This document shows, one piece after another, positions 26,971-32,933 of a stretch of DNA of 45,359 nucleotides. The notes beneath the pieces were generated by a model. It saw only the letters and a program-made list of their open reading frames with translations. It had not been told where the DNA came from and did no database searches. The stretch spans positions 1 to 45,359 of the forward strand of contig NZ_JACTUZ010000019.1 of NCBI RefSeq assembly GCF_014490445.1, read 5' to 3'. This DNA comes from Pseudoroseomonas ludipueritiae. Its GTDB lineage: Bacteria > Pseudomonadota > Alphaproteobacteria > Acetobacterales > Acetobacteraceae. The position numbers were made by a program, and so were the translations under genes. The first letter of the stretch is position 1. Each line of letters begins with the position of its first letter.

Positions 26971-27377
26971 TTTCCCGCCGCCTCCTCAAGGTCCGCAGTG
27001 CGGCGCTGCCCCACCTGCCCGGCCGCCCGGTAGCAGGCCAGCAGCAGTTCTGCGTAATCGGGATCGCGCAACATGTCCTGGAACTCGGCGAAGGTGACCT
27101 CGCGGCCATCATCGTGGTGCAGGTTCCGGACGCCGAGGACCACGTGCTCGATGAGCACTTCCGTGTTGATGGCGCGGCGCTGGGCGTTGCTCAGCTTGGA
27201 TACGTCACCGTTCAGCGGAATGGCTGCGCGGCGCTGACGGCGGGCCTGCGCGTCGTAATAGGCGTCGGTGAAGCCGCGGGTGTGGATCTCGAGATCGTCG
27301 AACTCGTCGCCGACCTTGATCCAGTCGCCCTCGTTGATGGCCTTCGAGTTGGTCTTGAAGGCGGACAGCTTAGCCAT
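26967..27377 (-). CDS. tail assembly chaperone (G-like)
   Basis: A 136-aa protein in the tail chaperone position between tube-related genes and the tape measure. The N-terminus MAKLSAFKTNSKAINEGDWI and the central IHTRGFTDAYYDAQARRQRR are followed by a helical C-terminal half (VTFAEFQDMLRDPDYAELLL) that resembles other phage chaperones of this class. The gene ends GCG GGA AAC TAA, so the slippery heptamer overlaps the last codons. Most ribosomes should stop here; a minority would slip and make the long form. Confidence 0.8.
   Translation of the reverse strand: MAKLSAFKTNSKAINEGDWIKVGDEFDDLEIHTRGFTDAYYDAQARRQRRAAIPLNGDVSKLSNAQRRAINTEVLIEHVVLGVRNLHHDDGREVTFAEFQDMLRDPDYAELLLACYRAAGQVGQRRTADLEEAAGN
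26970..26976 (-). promoter_or_regulatory. -1 ribosomal frameshift site GGGAAAC
   Basis: On the minus strand the bases read G GGA AAC in the zero frame, an exact X XXY YYZ heptamer, immediately followed by the TAA stop. A -1 slip opens the downstream frame without any intervening stop. A 7-bp stem (CTCCGGC with GCTGGAG, one G-U pair, loop TGGC; 26941-26958) lies eleven bases downstream and could act as the stimulating structure. Confidence 0.85.
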
Positions 27378-27383
27378 TGCGGT

Positions 27384-27689
27384 TCAATCCTCTGCGGGAA
27401 GGGTGTTGGGTGCGGGGAAGTCGATCGAGGTGCCGTCGCGGTATTCGATCCGGGACACCTCGCGGATGCCACCATCGGGGTGGCGCATCCGGTAGTCGGC
27501 CGACGCGCTGTCAATCAGGACATGCGGCCCGACGATCTCCAGGGTTGCGCGGGTCAGGCGACCCACACCCATGTCGATGCTGATGCCCTGGATCAGCAGC
27601 GTCTTGCCCAGGTTCTCGCCCGTGTCAGAGCGCGTGACCCGGACACGGTGTGGCTCTGGGCCCTCGGCCTCGATTTTGACGCGGTCCAT
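27384..27689 (-). CDS. hypothetical tail-region protein (101 aa)
   Basis: A small beta-rich protein of unknown family between the tail tube and the chaperone genes. It begins MDRVKIEAEGPEPHRVRVTR and carries ILIQGISIDMGVGR-like strands and the acidic tail IDFPAPNTLPAED. The small size, central position and strand pattern suggest a minor structural or assembly protein of the tail. It is separated from the tail tube gene by a 106-base gap filled with strong hairpins, which may set a lower expression level than for the tube. Confidence 0.7.
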   Translation of the reverse strand: MDRVKIEAEGPEPHRVRVTRSDTGENLGKTLLIQGISIDMGVGRLTRATLEIVGPHVLIDSASADYRMRHPDGGIREVSRIEYRDGTSIDFPAPNTLPAED

Positions 27690-27728
27690 TACGGGATGGT
27701 CCTTGCGGGATTGCGGGGCAGGAAGGCG

Positions 27729-27763
27729 GGGCCGGCCGCGCCCCGCAGCAGCGGCCGGCCCCT
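27729..27763 (-). repeat. strong hairpin after the tail tube gene
   Basis: GGGGCCGGCCGC at 27729-27740 and GCGGCCGGCCCC at 27752-27763 form a perfect 12-bp stem around an 11-base loop. A second inverted repeat (GCCGG/CCGGC) follows at 27771-27790. There is no T-run on the minus strand, so it is more likely a 3'-end stabiliser or processing site of the abundant tube mRNA than a classic terminator. Confidence 0.65.
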
Positions 27764-27795
27764 ACGCTCGCCGGTGCCGCGGCGCCGGCAGGCGA

Positions 27796-28749
27796 TTACG
27801 GGGCAGCGGCCGGGGTGCGGGTGATCCGGAGCGCGACGCCATTGCCGTCGTCGCCGCCTTCGAGATCGAACCTGGCCATGATCGGCTGGCCAGGGCCGCC
27901 GGCATTCACAGTGGGGTTCATGATGGTGGAGCCCGGCATCTCGAACTTGTAGGAATTGCCGGCCGCGTCGAGCGTGCGGAAGGAGAGCAGGCCAGCCGTC
28001 TCGGCCTTGAACCGGTCATAGAGGGTGAAGTCGCGGAAGTAGAACTCCACGCTCCCGCTCACCATGAAGTTGCCCATGCGCATGCCGGCGGCGCTGGCGG
28101 AACCGAGGCCGAAGTCAGCAGCAGCGCCATCATTGGTGATGTTCAGGGTGATGCTGTTGCAGACGGCCGGCACCGCCGCGCCATCCAGCATGACATCGCG
28201 CACACCGCCCACAGGGTCCATGACGCGGCCCGTCGGGGCTGCCGTGTAGGTGCCACCGGTGGAGGCCGAGACGGCGGCCTTCTTCTCTTCCTTCGCCAGC
28301 ACGCCGAAGGAGCCGGAGAGGAACTGGCCGCGCGCGACGTTCAGCGTGCCGCTGTTGATGAAGGAACCAGCGTACTGCAGCAGGGTCGTCGCGGCGAACC
28401 TCTTCTCGAAGAGGAAGCTCTTGAACACCAGGCCATTGGTCAGAACGTCGCCGGTCCATTCGCCGCCGAGCAGGCCCGCCAGGATGTCATCATAGGTGCC
28501 GTAGCTCAGCGCGAAGTCGATGCCGCCGCTTGCCGTCTCGTCCGTCGTGACCGCCGACGACGCCACGCGGCTGGGGTTGATCTCGCTGGGCCGCTGGCGC
28601 GTCTTCTGGCCACGCAGGCTTTCGCCCGTGAAGCGGATGGCCTTCAGCTTCGGGCTGGCGGGCATGACGCCCCAGGCCGTCTCTTGGATGTAGGCCAGCT
28701 GGACGAGGTTGCTCTCCAGGCCGGCGGCGTAGTTGGTGGTCGAGGCCAT
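27796..28749 (-). CDS. tail tube protein
   Basis: Major structural protein of the tail tube, 317 aa, of the phage_tube_2-like type. Seen: MASTTNYAAGLESNLVQLAY at the N-terminus, SPKLKAIRFTGESLRGQKTR near residue 32, LSYGTYDDILAGLLGG near 80, and beta-rich repeats to the end (FDLEGGDDGNGVALRITRTP). The start at 28749 has GGAGGG upstream and lies 13 bases downstream of the hairpin terminator at 28763-28784. Two possible tube domains (residues about 1-140 and 150-317) suggest a trimeric ring of double-domain subunits, as in other long-tailed phages; this last point is inference. Confidence 0.82.
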   Translation of the reverse strand: MASTTNYAAGLESNLVQLAYIQETAWGVMPASPKLKAIRFTGESLRGQKTRQRPSEINPSRVASSAVTTDETASGGIDFALSYGTYDDILAGLLGGEWTGDVLTNGLVFKSFLFEKRFAATTLLQYAGSFINSGTLNVARGQFLSGSFGVLAKEEKKAAVSASTGGTYTAAPTGRVMDPVGGVRDVMLDGAAVPAVCNSITLNITNDGAAADFGLGSASAAGMRMGNFMVSGSVEFYFRDFTLYDRFKAETAGLLSFRTLDAAGNSYKFEMPGSTIMNPTVNAGGPGQPIMARFDLEGGDDGNGVALRITRTPAAAP

Positions 28750-28762
28750 GCGGCCCTCCATG

Positions 28763-28784
28763 AAAAAAGCCGCCCGGAGGCGGC
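28763..28784 (-). terminator. intrinsic terminator between a small gene and the tail tube gene
   Basis: On the minus strand GCCGCC and GGCGGC form a 6-bp stem with loop TCCG, followed by six T residues. It sits 37 bases after the stop of the 66-aa gene and just before the GGAGGG ribosome site of the tail tube gene. It could lower read-through, or the tube gene could be served by an RNA processed here. Confidence 0.75.
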
Positions 28785-28821
28785 CTGTGATGCGTGGGGG
28801 AGCGGCCTCGCGGCCGGGGGT

Positions 28822-29022
28822 TCAGCCCGCCTTCTCGGCGGCCTTGGCTTCTTCCTTGGCGGCTGCCTTCTCGACCCGCTCCGCCGCCTTGGCCTCCTCC
28901 TTGGTCGGCACCGGCTCGGCGCGCTGCCCGGGCAGCAGGAACGGCGTGAAGCGCTCGTCCACAGTCTGGTCGCCGACCTCTTTGCCGGCCTCGTCGAAGA
29001 TCTTGAAGGTACGTTCGGCCAT
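28822..29022 (-). CDS. small Ala/Lys/Glu-rich protein (66 aa)
   Basis: A short gene encoding MAERTFKIFDEAGKEVGDQT followed by a Pro-containing link (residues about 25-37) and a low-complexity helix of Ala, Lys and Glu repeats (AKAAERVEKAAAKEEAKAAE, about 45-64). GAGGAGGG precedes the ATG at 29022. The helix is reminiscent of DNA- or protein-binding tails, and the position between tail terminator and tail tube suggests a head-tail or tube assembly accessory. No family is recognised. Confidence 0.65.
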   Translation of the reverse strand: MAERTFKIFDEAGKEVGDQTVDERFTPFLLPGQRAEPVPTKEEAKAAERVEKAAAKEEAKAAEKAG

Positions 29023-29032
29023 GCGGCCCTCC

Positions 29033-29434
29033 TCAGAAGGACTGGAAGCGATAGGCAATTTTCAGCGGCAACCGATGCCAGTTGCCCTCCTCGTCATCCC
29101 CACCGGCATCGAAGATGAAGCGGTCATAGAGCACCGCGCGGGGCGGCAGACCGCGGAACCAGTCGGCTGCCTGCTTGCGCAACGCTACGCCTTCTGTGAT
29201 GCCGGAGCCGGTGGGGATCACCACCGCCACGTCGATCATCCCCTCCTCCAGCCAGACGCCAGGGCCCAGTTCCATGGGCTCGGAGCCATCGGCGCGGAGA
29301 TCGACGGCCAGGAAGGGGGCTGGAGGCTCAGGAAGGTCGAAGGGCTCATTCGGCCACGCAACCGTTAGGCCGGCCTGCGCGGCGCCGTCAGCGATGATCG
29401 CCCGGGCATCGAGCCACACGTCAGGGCTGCTCAT
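29033..29434 (-). CDS. tail terminator-like protein (DUF4128-type)
   Basis: A 133-aa protein in the position of the tail terminator, which caps the growing tail tube so it can join the head. It starts MSSPDVWLDARAIIADGAAQ, has a beta-rich centre (APFLAVDLRADGSEPMELGP, then MIDVAVVIPTGSG) and ends in the strand KIAYRFQSF. The pattern resembles phage DUF4128/tail terminator proteins. The ATG lies a single base after the TGA of the preceding gene. Assignment relies on order and fold pattern. Confidence 0.7.
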   Translation of the reverse strand: MSSPDVWLDARAIIADGAAQAGLTVAWPNEPFDLPEPPAPFLAVDLRADGSEPMELGPGVWLEEGMIDVAVVIPTGSGITEGVALRKQAADWFRGLPPRAVLYDRFIFDAGGDDEEGNWHRLPLKIAYRFQSF

Positions 29435-29435
29435 G

Positions 29436-29768
29436 TCAGGAGACCCATATCGACCAGCCGATCAGCAGTGGCCCGTCAAAGATCGGCCGAGCAGCCTTCA
29501 CGGTGGATGTGCGACCGTCGATCACCAGCCGGTCGGGCTGCGCGGGCGGGAATGGCCAACCAGCAGCGGCAATCTCGTCATGGAGCGTTTCGACCTGCTG
29601 GTCGTTGACCTGCACGCCACCCTGGATCTCCTGCGGGCGGTAGGTGCGCGGGAAGCCCAGCAGGGTGACGGAGACCGCCGGCGTGGTGCCGCGCGCCTGG
29701 CGCGTCAGGACCATAGAGCGGCCGTTCTTGCGGATCTCGGCGCGCCGTCCGGCGAGGAGTTCGCTCAT
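29436..29768 (-). CDS. head closure-like protein
   Basis: A 110-aa beta-rich protein between the head-tail connector and the tail terminator, the place of the head closure (neck) protein. Seen: AEIRKNGRSMVLTRQA near residues 10-25 and ARPIFDGPLLIGWSIWVS at the C-terminus, with a short link GFPRTYRPQEIQGGVQVN between. This layout is common in siphophage neck proteins (a beta-barrel with a short loop into the portal). It is spaced two bases from its neighbours on each side. Confidence 0.65.
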   Translation of the reverse strand: MSELLAGRRAEIRKNGRSMVLTRQARGTTPAVSVTLLGFPRTYRPQEIQGGVQVNDQQVETLHDEIAAAGWPFPPAQPDRLVIDGRTSTVKAARPIFDGPLLIGWSIWVS

Positions 29769-29770
29769 GG

Positions 29771-30379
29771 TCAGCCCATCACGTAGCGGACATAGGGAGC
29801 CAGGAGGCTGGCCGCCTGCGGAGGCAGCGCGCCCATATCGGCGCTGGCGATCCAGGAGGTGGAGCCGACCCCTTCGACCGTGCGGGAGCGCAGCATGGGA
29901 TCACGTCCCATGCCGGCGGCGCGCGCGGCTACCAGGGTCAGGCAGGCCTGCTCGATGTCGGCCGGCAGGTCACGGTCGGGGGAGCCAGGCAGGGACCAGC
30001 CAGCGGTGTAGGTGACCGTCAGCCGCCGGCTGAACCACCCGCCACGGCAGTCCCCGTGCAGGCGGTAGATCAGGCCGGCCGCGAGGTCGCATTCCATCTC
30101 GTCATCGAGAAGGCCCAAACCATCCGAAACGACGGCCGGCGCGGCGATCAGCGGCGCGCGGTCGAGGATCAGCGGGCCATTGGCGGGGCGCAGGAAGGTC
30201 TGCGTGACCGTCTCGCGCGCAAACCGGCGGCGGCAATGGCTGACGATGGACGCCGAAGCTTGGTCGATCCACTCGCCCACCGTGATATCGTCCACGTCAT
30301 CCCCCACCACGGCCTGAGCGCGCACGGCCGCAATGGTCGTCAGGCGGGTGCCGGTGGCGGGGGTGACGATGGACAGCAT
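29771..30379 (-). CDS. head-tail connector protein (gp6-like)
   Basis: A 202-aa protein with the pattern of the HK97 gp6-like DNA packaging or connector family. An N-terminal helix region (TIAAVRAQAVVGDDVDDITV) is followed by WIDQASASIVSHCRRRFARE near residues 37-56 and a strand pair (RLTVTYTAGWSLPG near 119-132). A C-terminal helix holds QACLTLVAARAAGMGRDPML. The family sits below the portal as a 12- or 13-mer ring. The gene follows the small 90-aa gene with a two-base gap. Confidence 0.78.
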   Translation of the reverse strand: MLSIVTPATGTRLTTIAAVRAQAVVGDDVDDITVGEWIDQASASIVSHCRRRFARETVTQTFLRPANGPLILDRAPLIAAPAVVSDGLGLLDDEMECDLAAGLIYRLHGDCRGGWFSRRLTVTYTAGWSLPGSPDRDLPADIEQACLTLVAARAAGMGRDPMLRSRTVEGVGSTSWIASADMGALPPQAASLLAPYVRYVMG

Positions 30380-30381
30380 GG

Positions 30382-30654
30382 TCAGGCGCTCTTGTTCTCG
30401 GGCGCGGCGCCCTGCGCCTTGTTCTCGGCCACGGCCTCCGCCTTGGCCTCACGCTGCGGAGCGCCGGCGGCCACCTTGTCCCACTTCGCCGCTTCCACGG
30501 CCGTGGCGCGCGCCAGGCGCTCCTCGTAGACGGCGTGCGCTTCCGCCACGGAAGGCTGGGTTGGCGCCGCCGGCGCGGTGCCGGCCTGGTTCAGCTTCTC
30601 CACCGGCTTGGTTTCGGCCTTCGCCGCCGGCTTCGGATTGGTCTCGTCGGCCAT
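30382..30654 (-). CDS. small Ala/Lys/Glu-rich protein (90 aa)
   Basis: A low-complexity protein beginning MADETNPKPAAKAETKPVEK and ending AVAENKAQGAAPENKSA. The central part (residues about 35-60, EAHAVYEERLARATAVEAAK) is a predicted helix. It directly follows the capsid gene, after a hairpin terminator, and AGGAGGG precedes its ATG. Small proteins here can be minor head or decoration factors, or an accessory to the connector. There is no family match that I can defend. Confidence 0.65.
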   Translation of the reverse strand: MADETNPKPAAKAETKPVEKLNQAGTAPAAPTQPSVAEAHAVYEERLARATAVEAAKWDKVAAGAPQREAKAEAVAENKAQGAAPENKSA

Positions 30655-30672
30655 CTGGCCCTCCTGAAAGAC

Positions 30673-30693
30673 AAAGCCCCGCCGGAGCGGGGC
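30673..30693 (-). terminator. intrinsic terminator after the major capsid gene
   Basis: On the minus strand GCCCCGC and GCGGGGC form a 7-bp stem with loop TCCG, followed by TTTGTCTTTC. It sits about 30 bases after the capsid stop codon and about 20 bases before the next start. A weak terminator here would give more capsid mRNA than downstream mRNA, as in other phages. Confidence 0.7.
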
Positions 30694-30724
30694 CTATGGG
30701 TTGCTCAGGGGTGTGGCAGCCGGA

Positions 30725-32038
30725 TCAGGCCGCCACCTTCACGAACTTCACGGCCTGGGTGTCCAGGATCATCCCGCCCACACGCTTCGTCGTGTAGAAG
30801 CCGACGAAGGGCTTGTTGGTGTACGGGTCGCGCAGCGTGCGGATGCCGATGCGGTCCAGGATGCGGTAGGCGCGGCGGAAGTCACCGAAGGCGATGGGCA
30901 TGGCGTTCGCCGCCACGTCCGGCATGTCCTCCAGGTCGGTCACCGGATAGCCCAGCAGGGAGCCGGGCTCGCCGGCCTGCAGCGAGGGCTGCCACAGGTA
31001 GTTGCCGTCGTTGTCCTTCCACTTCCGCATGGTGGCCAGCGACACGCCGTTCATCAGCCAGCGCGCGTTGCGGCGGTAGCCCTTCTTCAGGCTGTAGATG
31101 ACATCCAGCAGCAGGTCGCCCGGCGCCGTGGTTGGCAGGGTCGCCGCGGCACCGGTGGGGAGAAACTGGAAGGTGCCGAACGGGCGGGTCTTGTCGCCGG
31201 TGGCCGCCATCGGCGCGGTGAACAGGCCCTTCGGCTTCTTCACGCCGTCACCGAACAGGAAGGCCCGGCCCTCCTTTTGCGCGAACTCGTAGGCGATTTC
31301 GCCCGCCAGCTCGGCCTCCAGATCAACCCGGCTGTCGTCCAGCAGGGTCTGGCTGACCTGCGGGTTGGCGTAGATCTCGCCGAAGGTGCCGGCGATCTCC
31401 GTCCACTGCGGGCCGCTAGTGGCCGGACGCGCCTCCGTCTCGCCGACCCAGCCGCTGCCGGCGCCGCCCAGGCTGACCAGCTTGCGGTACTCGGTGGTGC
31501 CGATGGCCTGGGCATCGAACAGCCCGCGGACCTCGCTCTCGTCGCGCAGCAGCTTCAGGATCTGGCCGTCCACGGTCTCGGGCACCAGCAGGCCGCCGTC
31601 CTCCGGCACCAGCGTGGTATTGGCCTTCCGCTCCAGGTCACGCAGCTCGTGGTCCGTGATGGCGCCACGGCGGGCCCACTTGTCCCAGCCAGCGCGGTGC
31701 TCCCGCTTCTCCGGGGTATCCATGGCGCCGGGCTCGGAACCACCCGCAGGGATGCGGTTGGCCTTCTTGCCGATATCCATCAGCTCGTCGGACAGCTTCT
31801 TGATCTGCCCTTCCAGCTTGTTGACGGTCTCGGTCGCGGTCGGGTCGGCTGCGCCCCGCTGTTCCAGTTCCTTCAGGCGCCGATCATTGGCGGTCTTGAA
31901 CTCCTCGAAGCCGCGGTTCACGCCCTCGATGAGCTTCTTGACTTCGACGAGCGGCGTTTCGCTCCCGGCCTCACGGCGCTCCAGAGCAGGGGCGCGGCCA
32001 CGCAGGGCCGTGCCGTCCATCAGATGATGTCGGTTCAT
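30725..32038 (-). CDS. major capsid protein (HK97 fold)
   Basis: The shell-forming protein, 437 aa. An N-terminal coiled coil (residues about 30-95, TVNKLEGQIKKLSDELMDIG) is the delta or scaffold domain that the protease removes during maturation. The HK97-type body follows from about residue 125 (NTTLVPEDGGLLVPETVDGQ, ILKLLRDESEVRGLFDAQ, GDGVKKPKGLF, and near the C-terminus YTNKPFVGFYTTKRVGGMI). GGAGGG precedes the ATG at 32038. No separate scaffold gene is present, consistent with the fused domain. Confidence 0.95.
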   Translation of the reverse strand: MNRHHLMDGTALRGRAPALERREAGSETPLVEVKKLIEGVNRGFEEFKTANDRRLKELEQRGAADPTATETVNKLEGQIKKLSDELMDIGKKANRIPAGGSEPGAMDTPEKREHRAGWDKWARRGAITDHELRDLERKANTTLVPEDGGLLVPETVDGQILKLLRDESEVRGLFDAQAIGTTEYRKLVSLGGAGSGWVGETEARPATSGPQWTEIAGTFGEIYANPQVSQTLLDDSRVDLEAELAGEIAYEFAQKEGRAFLFGDGVKKPKGLFTAPMAATGDKTRPFGTFQFLPTGAAATLPTTAPGDLLLDVIYSLKKGYRRNARWLMNGVSLATMRKWKDNDGNYLWQPSLQAGEPGSLLGYPVTDLEDMPDVAANAMPIAFGDFRRAYRILDRIGIRTLRDPYTNKPFVGFYTTKRVGGMILDTQAVKFVKVAA

Positions 32039-32062
32039 ACTGCCCTCCTTGGGGGCGTGTGT

Positions 32063-32785
32063 TCAGGTAGAGGAAAGGGAGCCCTGAAGAGCCCGCAGGC
32101 TGTCCATCAGGTCCGACACGCCGCCCGCCTCTTCGTCCCGAAGATCCATGGCAGCCTTGAAGCCGACGCTGGCGATGGCCCGCGCCTGGCTGTGCGAGTA
32201 CCCGCCCTCTTCACGAAGGAAGGCCTCGAATTCCTTGGGCAGGCGGATACGATCCGCCGCCTTGACGTTGGAGACGCGGGCCGCGCCGTTCGCCGGAAAG
32301 GTGACCAGGGAGACTTCCCACAGATCCACCTGCTTCAGCGTGCGGATGCCGCTCTTCTCGTCCCGCTCCGACTTCACCGTGGCAAAGCCGATGGACAGGC
32401 CGGAGATGGCCTTCATCTGCAGCAGTTCGTGCGCCTCGGCGCCCTGGCGGGTCTTCAGGGCCAGCTTGCCCTCGACATAAAGGCCCCGCTCGTCCTCGCG
32501 GATCGAGGTGTAGACACCGATGGGCTGGCGCTGGTCGTGCTGCCAGAGCAGGGCCGGCAGGGTCCCGGCAGAGCGGTGCTCCGCCAGCGAGGCTTTGAAG
32601 GCCCCCGGCGCGATCCGGTCGGAATAGCTGTCCAGGACGCCGAAGACGGAGCCATACCCGGAGAAAGTGCCGTCCGCGGCAACCTCCTTCACCTCCAGCC
32701 CGAAATCCAGGGTCTTGCGGCCCCCGAAGCCGTCGCGAACCTCCAGCGCAGCGCCGGTCGCCCGGCTCGCAGCTCCCCAGCGCAT
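32063..32785 (-). CDS. HK97-family prohead protease
   Basis: Serine protease (S78/U35 type) of 240 aa that cuts the scaffold domains of capsid subunits in the prohead. Seen: FSGYGSVFGVLDSYSDRIAP near residues 41-60, the catalytic-His region LLWQHDQRQPIG near 79, and KAISGLSIGFA near 125 with the probable catalytic Ser. The chosen ATG at 32785 has AAGGAG seven bases upstream; a longer frame would run through a G6/C6 hairpin. It is separated from the portal gene by a 148-base structured gap. Confidence 0.93.
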   Translation of the reverse strand: MRWGAASRATGAALEVRDGFGGRKTLDFGLEVKEVAADGTFSGYGSVFGVLDSYSDRIAPGAFKASLAEHRSAGTLPALLWQHDQRQPIGVYTSIREDERGLYVEGKLALKTRQGAEAHELLQMKAISGLSIGFATVKSERDEKSGIRTLKQVDLWEVSLVTFPANGAARVSNVKAADRIRLPKEFEAFLREEGGYSHSQARAIASVGFKAAMDLRDEEAGGVSDLMDSLRALQGSLSST

Positions 32786-32933
32786 CGCATTCTCCTTGAG
32801 ATTGGGGGGCAAACCCCCCATAATTCGGTTTCCACCGGGTGACGCCCGGAAAGTCGCTATACCGACGCGTCGCTTGGCCTTCGGGCCGTTGGACGGATGG
32901 GGATGTGGCGCACCCTCACCCGGTGGAATTCCC
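32786..32933 (-). promoter_or_regulatory. structured spacer between portal and protease genes
   Basis: A 13-bp perfect inverted repeat (TTCCACCGGGTGA at 32830-32842, its complement at 32916-32928) encloses 73 bases that hold the palindrome CGACGCGTCG (32863-32872) and a GGCC/GGCC hairpin. Nearer the protease lies a perfect 6-bp hairpin, GGGGGG/CCCCCC (32804-32819). The space has no open frame of note. It may be a translation-control leader, RNA processing site or remnant. Confidence 0.6.

Noticed and set aside
30701-32842. Plus-strand frame of 713 codons across capsid and protease genes
   Set aside because: Antisense shadow of two clearly identified head genes.
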